64,000 bases of DNA, taken from Calendula officinalis. Lineage: Eukaryota > Streptophyta > Magnoliopsida > Asterales > Asteraceae. Each line of letters starts with the position of its first letter. Within the stretch, counting starts at the first letter, position 1. The translations under genes and the position numbers were made by a program. The stretch lies in NCBI GenBank assembly GCA_963853835.1, contig OY970823.1, forward strand, positions 5,350,001-5,414,000, in the 5' to 3' direction. Positions 45,626 through 56,029 of this stretch are shown here, in pieces. The notes beneath the pieces were generated by a model. That model saw only the letters and a list, made by a program, of their open reading frames with translations. It had not been told where the DNA came from and did not search any database.

Positions 45626-46873
45626 CTAATTATATAAAAGAGACGTACCAATTTCTGTATCATGATCTTGACCACCTTCTTGAGCTCCTATCACATATGC
45701 CCTCCCACGAGCAGGTTGACGATCATTGTTGTTGTTTTTATTGTTGTTGTCGTTGTTGTTTTGTAGTTTTGGGCAACGGTTCGTCAGGTGATTTGGGTCT
45801 CCACATTCGTAACAAGCTCTTGGTTTTGGTGCATCATTTCCTTGGTTTGGTATATTGGCTCTATAGTTCTGAACTTTATGACCCCATCGGTCACATCGAC
45901 TACATTTCTCACATCTTCCTTCGTGATGCCAATTACAGTTGTTGCACTTAGGTTTCTTCCCAGTATAGGGTTTTGCTCCTTGATTTGTTTGGTTGGTTGC
46001 TCCATAGTTTTGATTGGTTTTCTGGTATTTGTTTGTAGATGAATGTTGGTTGTTCTGATTGTTTTCCCCTGTTCGCTTGCCATTTTTGTTAACTTGATAA
46101 TTGCATGGGTTGGTGTTGTTGGTTGGGTTTGTGGTAGTAGTGTCCTTTTGCAATGTACCATTACGAATGGCATCATCTGTTAATATTTGAGCTCGGTTCA
46201 CAGCATCCTCGAAAGTAGTAGGTTCAGCAGCAGTCACATAGCCTCGAATCACAGGAGATAGTCCATATGTATACCTTTTGATCCTCTTGTATTCAGGAGT
46301 AACCATATCAGGGACTAATCGCGCAAGCTCTTGGAATTTCGTAGTATATCCAGTAATATCCGAGCCTTCCATTGTGATGTTCCACAGATCTGTCTCAATT
46401 TTCTGCAGTTCTCTTCTTGGACAGAATTTATCAGTCAGTTGACGTTTGAAATCAGCCCAGGTCATAGCATCAACGACGTCACGACCTAAAGTTTGGACTT
46501 TTGAATTCCACCATGGTAACGCCTCTTTTGCCAGGGTGCTAGCAGCATACTTAACCCTATTATTAGGCGAGCAATTTATTATACTGAAAATAGACTCGAT
46601 CTTTTCAGTCCAATGGATAATGGCAATGGCTCCTTCATTACCAGAGAATGTTGGAGGACGGCAATTGGTGAACGTTTTGAATGTACAACCCTGACGGTTA
46701 CCATTTGGCTCTTCATTGTTCTCGACTCTTCCATTGTTAGCATTATTCTGATTATTCGTCCTATTTGCTTCGTATTGTGCTAATGCTTCAGCAATTCGGC
46801 GCTCCACCATTTGCTCAACTGTTTCGGCCTGATTGGTTCTTCGGTTGTTTCACGAAGCATTTCTTGCAGGCAT
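45626..46873 (-). pseudogene. Ty3/gypsy gag of the GAG-only element, early TGA stop
   Basis: The natural-looking start is ATG 46873 (MPARNAS), but codon 8 is TGA (46852-46850); the same frame then continues NNRRTNQAETVEQ. The uninterrupted part, from ATG 46810, is 394 residues. The gag domain spans about residues 40-210 (TFKTFTNCRPPTFSGNEGAI, ALPWWNSKVQTLGRDVVDAM, DKFCPRRELQKIE). An Asn/Thr-rich linker follows, then two knuckles: CSRCDRWGHKVQNY has Tyr in place of the last Cys, and CYECGDPNHLTNRC is canonical. Gag forms the RNA-packaging particle. Initiation at the second Met might still give a protein lacking 21 residues. Confidence 0.88.
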
Positions 46874-46996
46874 TTTGGTTCTAACAATTACAACATGTGA
46901 ATATAAGATGTAATGGTGGGAATAAGTCACCATACTAGGCATAAGAAAAGAAACATGAAGGAATGTGATAGATAAACAAATGAAACATTTAGGTTG

Positions 46997-47293
46997 CTAA
47001 ATAAAACTAAGCATATGGAGATGAAAGTCTTCAAGTTCTTCTACTGGTTCAGGTTGGTGGGGTCGAACATGCTTTCGTGGCGTTGTAATAATTATCAGTC
47101 CATTCTTAACTCGTCGAATAACTAATGCGCGTTCGTCTATTGCTGGAATTGTAGGCCATTTGGGGATTACAAGCGTAACACGTTCTTTAAAGCATTGTGG
47201 TGGAGGAGGAGGTGAGGTTGATCGAATAGACATAGAATCACTATGTTCACTATCTAAGTCTAACGAAAACTTAAACGAACTCACTGAAGACAT
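46997..47293 (-). CDS. Small leader ORF upstream of gag, unknown function
   Basis: 98 residues between the primer site and gag. It starts MSSVSSFKFSLDLDSEHSDS, has a run of five prolines (PPPPP), then a more regular region (RVTLVIPKWPTIPAIDERAL). No known domain is recognised and there is no signal peptide. Its place, in the leader of a GAG-only element, and its length suggest it might be a real extra ORF, but it could be chance. Confidence 0.4.
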   Translation of the reverse strand: MSSVSSFKFSLDLDSEHSDSMSIRSTSPPPPPQCFKERVTLVIPKWPTIPAIDERALVIRRVKNGLIIITTPRKHVRPHQPEPVEELEDFHLHMLSFI

Positions 47294-47536
47294 GTTGTAT
47301 CCAAGGTATAATATATATTCTAACTAAGGTCAATGTAAGGCAAGTGACACCCCTAGTGGTAAGTCAAATGAATGAAATGCGATGCAATCCTATATGAATG
47401 AGGCTCTATATGAAAATGCAAATTTAAATATGAAATGAGACTCTAGATGCCACGAAAACGTTTTGACTCAAAATAGTTTTGCCCACAAATCGTTTTGAAG
47501 TTATAGACTAGACTGACTAGTTCACTATAACCAATG

Positions 47537-47548
47537 GCTCTGATACCA
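47537..47548 (-). other. Primer binding site of the GAG-only element
   Basis: The minus strand reads TGGTATCAGAGC three bases inside the 5' LTR edge at 47552; a perfect initiator tRNA-Met type site. Confidence 0.93.
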
Positions 47549-47551
47549 ATC

Positions 47552-50016
47552 TGTCACACCCCGCCAAAGATGTTTGCGGAAGAACGGGATGGACATCATG
47601 AGTAACAATAAGCATATGATTATTGTAAACATATATTGGTTTAAAACCTAAATGAATAATTGAAATAAAGTACGCCACAAAAATTCAAAGGTTAGCAAAA
47701 TAAGTAAAACCTAAAAACAATGTTTTAAAATGAAAATAAGTTTGTGGCATCTTGACACATGCATGCTTATGCTCCAAAGCTAATGAGACTCAATGCTTCG
47801 CCTAATTACCTGAAAAACATATATAAAACGGTCAACAAAAGTTGTTGAGTGAATCCACATGTTTAAATGAGTTTTGAAAACAAAAGTTTTTATGTGTTTA
47901 CAAGGTTAAAATATAGTTTTGATTTATCAAATGTCAATGTGCCAATATGACAAAAATGTGTGTGACGATAAGATGTTTAAAAAAATGGTTTGATATGAAG
48001 AAATGCTATAATAAAATTTGATATGTAAACACAAGTATGGAACACAATCGTAAAGTTGTAAAAAGTAGAAAATATTGAAAATGCATGACTGGTATCCCCA
48101 ATAGTTTGCGAAGCTCTTGAGTTAATATGCCGACCCTAAGCCCATAACCAAACTACAACTCTAAGTGTGATGTTTCTGTTCTCTAAGATATGCACTCCCC
48201 TGACGGTGGGGTAGCACTGTTAAAACAAAATGTGGGAGGAAGAGTTTCAGCCAATAGTACTATTTGCATATCCAGGGTCTAGTCGCAACTAGTTAATGGT
48301 TACAGTATGTAGGCATCTACCTATACACTACATCTTGTCTTAGTTCGAGCATAAAGATTGATTGTCATGTTTTTAGGGTATGTATCATCACAATAAAATA
48401 AACAGTTATGAATAATGCGAGTATATGTAAAACAGTTTGATATGTTTTTCACCCCAAAACAGTTAAAAACGTAATAAAAAGAGGGGCTGTGGACTCACCT
48501 GATGCAAAGCTTCCAATAACACAAATAATCAAAATGCAAGATCCAACCGAAAGACTTCTAGTGACCTAAATGCATAGAAGTAAACTTATGAGCGATATGT
48601 TGGTGACGTTATTGAATTAGTATTGTATTTTATTAGTTTTGGTAAACTGACTTGATTTGATAAAAAGTTAATGGGTGGTTTTATCCTAAAAATTTATTTA
48701 AATAAATTAAAATTTAAGTAACTGTAAATGAATAAATAATTTATTTTGGAATTATTAATTAATTAAATAATTAGATGATCAAAATATGCTGAAAATTATA
48801 TGATTTTAATAATGAAGTTACTATTAAACAAAATAGAAATCTTTTGAATATTTATTTATAAAATTATAAATGAATAAGAGGATTACATCTTAATGTGTAA
48901 GAATCTGATTTAATAAGAGAAAACAAAAGATTTGGGCTTCAGGTTAAAGTGGAGGAGATGGAGGTAGGTGTAGTCAAAGAAAAAAAATAATAAATAAAAA
49001 GAAAGGGGTGCCGGAAGGTCTCGAACTAAGGACCTGCTGATCGAAGTGACGCATGTTAACCAACTCACAAGAATTGGTTTTTTCGTTTAATAAACATGCT
49101 TCCGCTATATAAATCAAGTGTTTGCGAGTCTGGTTTTCACAAAACATAGCGCCGAAACAGCGGGTGTTTTCTGATTGCTTTTGATTTACTTCAAAGGGAA
49201 ATTTTAATGTATAAAATATTGTATATGATCATATTTTAATTACTAAATCATGGAGAATCAACCATAAACATAAGTTTTGAAGCTAGAATCAAAGAAAAAT
49301 TTAAAAGAGATGAAGAGATTTACCAAACTCCTTGGAGGGTGTTCTTGAGAGAATTTCTTGGGTGTTTTCCACAGAATTTTCGTGATTAATGATTATGGAA
49401 AACTGAATTCGGATTTTAAAAGAGATTTTTGAGTTTTAGGAAATTAAATCTTATATATTTTTAAATTTAAATTTGATTTTATGGCTTTATCCAAAAACAA
49501 AATAGGAGTTGGTTAAAGATGAGGGAGATATGGACGTACAAGAGAGGAGGCGGAAATAAAGATTTTAAAATTGAATTTTGTGGGTATTGGGTATAAGCGG
49601 GTACCAGTATAATTGAGGTAAAATATTTTGATAAGGGTTTTATACAGTTTTTAATGATGCTTTTTAACTAACAAAAAGAATATTACTTTGAGTATTTGTT
49701 TTGTTGTTTTCAGTATTTCTGTAGTATACCGAGTGTCATTTACTTTGTTTGGTCTACTTTTTCAATATGAACTACAAATTTTTATATGTTTAATTATATT
49801 GAGTCACCAACTCGTTAACTACAATTCTAATGCTATAATGCAAACAAGAATGCAAATGTACAAGTGATAATGCACAAACGATATGTGTACTAATAAAACA
49901 TGATATGATGATTTTTTTGCTAAATTTAAATGCAAATGATTGATTTTCGAAAATACTAAAGTTTAACTAGGCCAACATGAATGTTGGGTCAAGGACCGAA
50001 ATCTAGGGTTGTCACA
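47552..50016 (-). repeat. 5' LTR of the GAG-only element
   Basis: 2465 bp; the long partner of 43049-45512. Confidence 0.95.
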
Positions 50017-50724
50017 ACAATAAATCAAATGGAATCAAACTTTTTTTCTTTTTTAACTTTTCATCGATGGAATAGTGACTGAAAACAATGAGTATGTCCT
50101 TTGCGGGCCAAAATTAATTGCTTTGGGCCAGGCTTCACGACTTAAACCATAAATCAACATGCTTGTCTAAAGGCTCAATCTTAGTTCCGTATGTGATAAA
50201 AAATTAATATGAAAACATATTAATAGGTTAACCTATTAAATAATTAACTTAAATATTATGTTGATTCCACTTTCGTTTGTAAAATATGTCGAGTTTTTAC
50301 TATATCATTCGACAAGATGTGACTAAATATAAAGAGTTAATGTCTCGAGCTATAAGATTGGTCGGGCAAGCTAATTGCAGCTCCAGAATTCTACTTAATT
50401 CGTTTATTATTTATTTGACTAACAAAAATATTGTGACTTTTACTAATGACAATGTAAAAGTGTTAATAAGCCTTTAAAAATAAACAAAAAATGTCACAAA
50501 ATAATTTAATAGGGATAATTAAAGGTGTGAAGCAAAATTTAAGTAAACATAATGAATTAAATAACCAAATGTAAAACCCCAATGGAAAACTGTCTGATAT
50601 TACGAAAATTTTAAAGAGAAGAACAGTATCAGTGTCTAAAATATAACCAGACTCAAAAACGTAACCAAATTTAGAACACTATATGAAAAACATATAAACT
50701 AACGTTTATGATTGATGTTATATA
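50017..50724. other. Helitron B spacer between GAG-only insertion and RPA-like gene
   Basis: AT-rich. A 63-codon plus-strand frame (50286-50477) has no recognised family. No other feature is seen. Confidence 0.4.
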
Positions 50725-51920
50725 TCAATATTCCGGTTCAATCTTCACCTCAACCAAACCGTTCGAACTTTTGCTAGCCTTTTCATCTTCACAATCCGTG
50801 TCAAGATCATCTAGATTGATAAAGACACGACGTTTCTTGTTACTCGAAGTTCCGCTCCCAGAAGCCCCATCAGTAGAAGTTGGTGTCTGCATGTTTAGCA
50901 CACGTTTTACACTGTCATCAACCATGCTAACCTTGTTTATCAAGTTGGAAGGCGTGTTGAAATCTTCCAATGGCTCATCCTCGGGCTGAAAAAATATAAA
51001 CAAATATTTAATATGCTTATTAGATTCTAACTATGTATTTGCGTAAATTAATAATAGTATCATTTTATTACCTCATCCACAACATCAGCCACTACACGAT
51101 CTTCAATAAAGTTTTTCTTGAAATGCTTGATTAGTTGAGGATCCTTTGACATACAATCACACCGGTAGGTGTGGTTATTTTTATCATGGTTCTCTTTAGA
51201 GTACCACAACTTTAAAAGTAATTTTTTTACCGAGGATCATATTCAACTCATCGGGGTAGTACTGGGACGGATCCTTTCCGTGTTTGTCAATTATGTCCCA
51301 CACAGTAAGGCCTGTCAACTTGAAAACAGAGCTGTTGAAAAAGACAACTTGTGCAGTACCAGTCTCATCGATGATGGTTACAACCACCTTGAACCTGTTT
51401 AATCAAAAAAGTATAAACAATAAAATATATCAGAAAAAGAGACATTATAAAACAGGATTACTACACAGTTTGACAGTTTAGGTAAGTTGTTACCTTGAAG
51501 CGGTTTGTACTGCCCCACAGTCGTCGCATTCGTAAGTAGTATTGCGACTATTTGCTGATCTTACTTTAACTTTTTTGGTGCACTTCTTGCACGCCAAATA
51601 AGCCCATCCAATTTGATCATGTAAAACATGAATGGTTGCAAATATGATGCAGTGGGAATACTGTATATACGTTAAATTAATATAAAAAGTACATTTATTC
51701 GTAAAATAAATAAATAATCAGCTTATAGTAATAGTTAATGGTTCTTGTTTTTACATACCGGTTGAATGCTTCGAATATGCCCCACCATGCTTTTAACAGA
51801 ACCCCTAAAGAAATCGGTAACGGTAATTACTTTAGCATCAAGGGTACAAAACTCAATTTTGAACTGATTTGGGTCATAATCATCCTGTTTCTCAGCCCTG
51901 AAAATTAAAAAATATATCAA
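50725..51920 (-). pseudogene. Replication protein A 70 kDa-like, C-terminal exons (Helitron-borne)
   Basis: Minus-strand exons: about 51900-51735 (PNQFKIEFCTLDAKVITVTD), 51660-51496, 51393-51080 and 50990-50725. The second exon has the RPA1 C-terminal zinc ribbon (CKKCTKKVKV ... YECDDCG) and GWAYLAC. The third has VVVTIIDETGTAQVVFFNSS and LTGLTVWDIIDKHGKDP. The last is a Ser/Glu tail with a basic KKRR. RPA binds single-stranded DNA; plant Helitrons commonly carry RPA-like genes, thought to protect transposition intermediates. Exon ends fit GT...AG introns. The N-terminal OB folds are not found, so the gene is partial or its upstream exons have decayed. Confidence 0.78.
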
Positions 51921-51959
51921 TTTGTACTGGTTATAAAATTATGTTTTTTCATATATTTA

Positions 51960-52735
51960 ATTTTTGATAATTAAAAGCTTTTTGACTAACTCTGATTTAA
52001 ATGCAACAATAGCTGGATGACTCTGATCAATTTGTACTGACTTTCTTAACAATATAAAAGCAGTAAAAAGCTGTTTGACAGTTTACTGTCATACAGATTG
52101 ACCTTTAATAGTAAATTTTTATACGTATAATATGTCATTTATTAAAAAAAATTTATTTATGAAGTTTATGCTTTGACTGCACATAGAATCACAGTTGACT
52201 ATTAAAGACAAACTGATTTGACTTTAAACATATAAATAGTTTATAATATTCGGTTAATGTTCATATTTATTAGCCAATTCAGTAAAAAAATGTTTGACTT
52301 TATAACTGTAAAAGTGGTTGCATAAATATTTATATAAAAAACTTATTTTTACTGTTTAAAAATAGACCAAATATTAAAACTGTTTGACTTATAAAGTCAA
52401 ACAGTCATAATAACTTGTATTTTAAATATTTATAAAATTTAGATGCTATTAAAAGTAAAAATAGTATAAAAACAGCAAAAAGTTGTTTGACATTTTACTG
52501 TCATAAAGTTTGACTTTTAGTAGTAAAAAATTATATGTATAATCTGTCATTTATTTAAAAAAATATACTACTAAAATTAGCTTTGACTTTTAAAGTCAAA
52601 CCGATTTAGACTATAAACATATAAATATGTTACAATATTCTGTTAATGTTCATGTTAGTAGCTAATTCAACAAAAAATTGTTTGACTTTATAACTATCAA
52701 AGTAGTTGCAAATTTAAAAATAGGAATTATTAATT
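51960..52735. repeat. Two ~410 bp-spaced copies rich in TTGAC/GTCAA palindromes
   Basis: The segment around 52063-52330 and that around 52473-52715 share most of their sequence (for example TGTTCATRTTWRTWGCYAATTC and GTTTGACTTTATAACT). The palindromic word TTGACTTTAAAGTCAA and variants recur. They lie upstream of the RPA-like exons, on the side of the Helitron 5' end. Confidence 0.7.
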
Positions 52736-53920
52736 TGTTTTACAGGTTGGAGAGCTTTCTGCAAGATCGTTACTATTTTAATGAAATTCAAATTCCGGAT
52801 GAACAGTTTGACTTTATTAGTAGGTATTGCGTTTAAAAGGTAATCACAGTAATTAAAAACTAATAATAACAAAATTCATTATAATAACAGTTGAACAACC
52901 TATTTTTTTATATCTATTAGTTTGACTATATAAAGTATAGTCAAACTGTTTTGTCTAAATCGATTATCCAGATACACTGTTTTTCAAAAACGGATTGAGT
53001 AACAAATTTATTAATTGGCATAGTAATTTGAATTACCTGCATGTATGACTGTTTATTTAGACAAAACAGTGTATCTGGTGCATGTTCATTATTTATAATT
53101 TATTAGATAATAAAGTAAATGTTTACACAGTTTTAATCATATCTTTCCCTTGATTAAACTGTAGCTCTTTTTAAGTTCTACAATTTTCCTGCAACAAAGT
53201 AGGAATTATATTAACAGGCAGGTATATTAAAAATGTGATTTAAAAAGTGTATAGCTTGATGTAAATAAGCATAGAGTACATTCAGAATAAAAGGTTTTAA
53301 AAGTGTAGAATCAACAGTATCATAAAACACAAAAAAACGAATAGTAGAAAATATGAATATAAACCTTCAGCGAGTTGGTTTTGATTCGTGATGCATGGAA
53401 GAAATTTACGCTATGAACTTTGTGGTGTTGTATTCCGGTTTATAAAGGATACAGATTGTTATTGATTTCCCGAGAAAGGTGGAATAGATTAGGCAATGAT
53501 TTTTAAATAATTTCGAAGTTTAATTGTGTTGGTTGTAAAACCAAATCTGTTTCCAAAACACACCATAATTTGAAAAGGTAACTTGATATTCGGTTTATGT
53601 AGCTGATTTGTAGGCATAATAATCTTTAATGTGATATTCGGCTATTTAATGTGCATAACTAAATATCAAATTATGTTTAAATTTACAAGTTGTTTTGTCA
53701 AAGGATGGAGACCTTTTCGTGCTGGAATGCCGGACTTCCCGTAACTGGTTGTTGGTCGAATGTTGTACTGTTAAGATTTGGGCAGAAAACAATGGACCAA
53801 TGGGTGAATTACACCTGGATTAAACGACCAATCAGAAACGTGTATATTGATGATGTGTCGAATTCAAATCGGGTCTACCTGCATATATAGGGGAAGATAG
53901 TCAAACGTGTTTCCGTACAG
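52736..53920. other. Helitron B 5' region, no recognised gene
   Basis: Mostly AT-rich. A plus-strand exon-like stretch at 52746-52830 follows a TTTTACAG acceptor-like site and reads LESFLQDRYYFNEIQIPDEQ; I do not recognise it. A 66-codon plus-strand frame at 53690-53890 is also unrecognised. Confidence 0.35.
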
Positions 53921-54172
53921 TTAGTATATTTAGTGTACGAAACACAGACACCAAGTTGCTTATAGCCTAGTCGTAAGCTTTCTGTCTGCGGTAACTGCCC
54001 ACATGGGTTCAAATCTTGGCAAGCGCGAGTTTTTATTTTTAAGTTTAACGTGAAATGAGTTCGGGACAGTTAGTATAGAAAGTGTACGAAACACAGTCAC
54101 CAAGTTGCTTATAGCCTAGTGGTAAGCTTCCTGCTTGGGGTACCTGCCCACCTGGGTTCGAATCTCGGCAGA
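53921..54172 (+). repeat. Tandem tRNA-like units in the Helitron B 5' end (149 bp period)
   Basis: Two copies start at 53921 and 54070. The second is best preserved: A-box TAGCCTAGTGG (54112-54122), B-box GGTTCGAATCTC (54155-54166), and a T-arm-like stem CTGGG/CTCGG around the loop TTCGAAT. The first copy has TAGCCTAGTCG and GGTTCAAATCTT. A third relative is in Helitron A (28030-28100). They look like tRNA-derived SINE heads kept within the Helitron end, on the strand opposite to the Helitron genes. Confidence 0.6.
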
Positions 54173-54299
54173 AGCGATTTTAAAATTTTGATTTTAAAGT
54201 GTGTTTGGGCATTGCTAAAAATGGAAGGATTGAAATTCAGACTTCCTCTTTTAGAAATGTCCAACACCCATTTAAAAGTAGTATAGATATAGATATAGA

Positions 54300-54724
54300 C
54301 TAGCAGGGTACCCGCGCAATGCGGCGGCGGGTATCCAGAAACCATATTTCGTGGCGAACAAATGTTGTTCGTTTACACGGTAATAATTGTTGCTAAAAAT
54401 AAATAATTAAACGGAAATTTGGATTTTGGTAAGAGTTGATGATTTACAGCGTCGTATATTTAATGTTATTGGGTAAAATGGTTTTCGAGTAACAGACTTT
54501 TGTTATTAAGTGTGGGTGGTGTTACCAAAGTGTAATGTATAGCAAGTGGTTAACACATAGTGATAAGTTAGGAGAGGTCTTGGGTTCGAATCTTATTAGC
54601 TGCGATTTTTTTTTTAAGGTAGAGAACTAACTAACAAAAGTGGAAATGTCCTTAACATCAAGTTTAAGGAGCTCCTTAAATTTGCCTAATGGGGTAGGCC
54701 TAAATGCTTTATATAGTAGTAAGA
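54300..54724 (-). mobile_element. Small non-autonomous Helitron C, 425 bp, complete ends
   Basis: The 5' end at 54724 reads TCTTACTACTATATAAAG; the 3' end has a hairpin (TACCCGC/GCGGGTA, 54333-54309) and CTAG at 54303-54300. It is flanked by A (54725) and T (54299), as expected for Helitron insertion between A and T. No coding sequence; it holds a tRNA-like patch with a B-box (GGGTTCGAATCTT near 54582). Its 3' end immediately meets the 5' end of Helitron B. Confidence 0.8.
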
Positions 54725-56029
54725 TAATGCAAGACTTCAATTAACCACTCTATTTAACCATTCAGTAAACTAGGAACTTTGAGGGAAAGGTAAACATGTA
54801 TATAATCACTTTTACAAAGTTGGGTGATTTACTTATAACTTGCCAAAAGTGGAACATGGACTCGATGGAAATTGACAATAAAATCACTAGTTAATTAATT
54901 CTTCCAGGTGATTACTTCTTGAGCTTGGGACGAACCTAGTCTACTCTCGAGGTCCATTGTTCCTTTCTCAAAATATATTTGCCAAAAATTCGGGTTTGCG
55001 CTATATTGATGCATACATTGGTCATCATGCTACAAAAGGATATTTTTCTTGGTATTCATCAATTTCTGTTCGAAAATAACATGCCCCTATCCAAATTGAA
55101 AAGTTACATTAAATTTATATGCTCCATATACAATTTATGTTTTGTAGCAAACTGTGAGCTAGTACTCACGCGAGTCATAAATAATAAGGCTTTCGAATGT
55201 AAGTGGCAAATCATCTGGTAATGTCCTAGTGCTAAGAACATTTGAAATGATATTATAAAACTCATGGATTCGATTTTACCAGATGTCTAGGTGAAGATTA
55301 AAAAACGATTACGACAAAACTCAGCAATCCCATGGAATAACCTTTTAGAACAAAACAAAATGTAACTGAAAAAGATTTTTTTTTGTAAATTATTGCTTTC
55401 TTACATGAATTGATATGTTTGTTTTTTACAATTGTCAAAAGGTTGATACTCCCAAAAGAAATAAAGGGTGAAAAATAATTAAAACGGTAAAATGCTTGTC
55501 TCAATTTATTTATAGAACGCCAAAAGCTTGACATATACCAACTTTGGACATATTAAGCATGATGTGAATGGAATCTTATATGTAACATGTCCCCTTCATG
55601 TGGTCATTCCGAACAGACATTAAATTGCAGCTATTAGTCAACCTTTGACTTTAATATTTGATAATGTTCTTGAATTCTTTTCTTCTGTAAAAATATGTAT
55701 GATATTGCTCAATACATGTTAAACATACGATGGGAGGTGCGATTCTGAAATTTGTGTAAGTTCATGGTAATAGTTTATGTGTTTATTAAAATTTGAAAAA
55801 ACACTTACGGAATGTGAAGGGATACTTTAAGATAGAGCGAGAAAATTTGATTTTGATTGATTTCATTTATAAGACTTTGGAACAGCTAAAAATTTATAAA
55901 AATGAAACTATAAATTTTAAACAAACAAAAGGCCAGTAATCAAGTTCGACAACGGGTTTTCCAACAAGCCATACAAGGAGGTCTAGGAACTCTGAATAGA
56001 TGTTTAAACAACGAGCTACATTTACATAC
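54725..56029. other. Intergenic, no recognisable gene
   Basis: AT-rich DNA with only short frames lacking family features. Confidence 0.55.

Larger units (their letters stand above)
43049..50016 (-). mobile_element. GAG-only Ty3/gypsy element with long LTRs (TR-GAG type), in Helitron B
   Basis: Two direct 2.46 kb LTRs (50016-47552 upstream, 45512-43049 downstream on the minus strand) flank an internal region of only 2039 bp. The duplication ACAAT (43044-43048 and 50017-50021) is perfect. A primer site and polypurine tract are present. The interior encodes a gag and a small leader frame but no protease, RT, RNase H or integrase. Such elements (terminal-repeat retrotransposons with a GAG domain) depend on an autonomous partner. 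The LTRs differ at only a percent or two by eye. Confidence 0.92.
28215..54299 (-). mobile_element. Large Helitron B, split by two LTR retrotransposons
   Basis: The 5' terminus on the minus strand (54299 downward) reads TCTATATCTATATCTATACT. The 3' terminus has a perfect hairpin (ACCCGCCC, loop TAAT, GGGCGGGT at 28245-28226), then TATGAAG and CTAG at 28218-28215. Between them, on the same strand, lie an RPA-like gene and a Rep-helicase gene. Removing the copia (32184-40230) and the GAG-only gypsy element (43049-50016) leaves about 11 kb, a plausible autonomous Helitron length. Multiple frameshifts and stops show it is no longer active. That both genes belong to one element is inferred from strand, order and termini. 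Confidence 0.7.

Noticed and set aside
43049..50016. Segmental tandem duplication instead of LTRs
   Set aside because: The 2.46 kb direct repeats have TG...CA ends, a primer site, a polypurine tract and a 5 bp target duplication, so they are LTRs.
54105..54172. Genuine tRNA gene
   Set aside because: A/B boxes and a T-arm are present, but no acceptor stem or plausible anticodon arm could be formed; treated as tRNA-like repeat.
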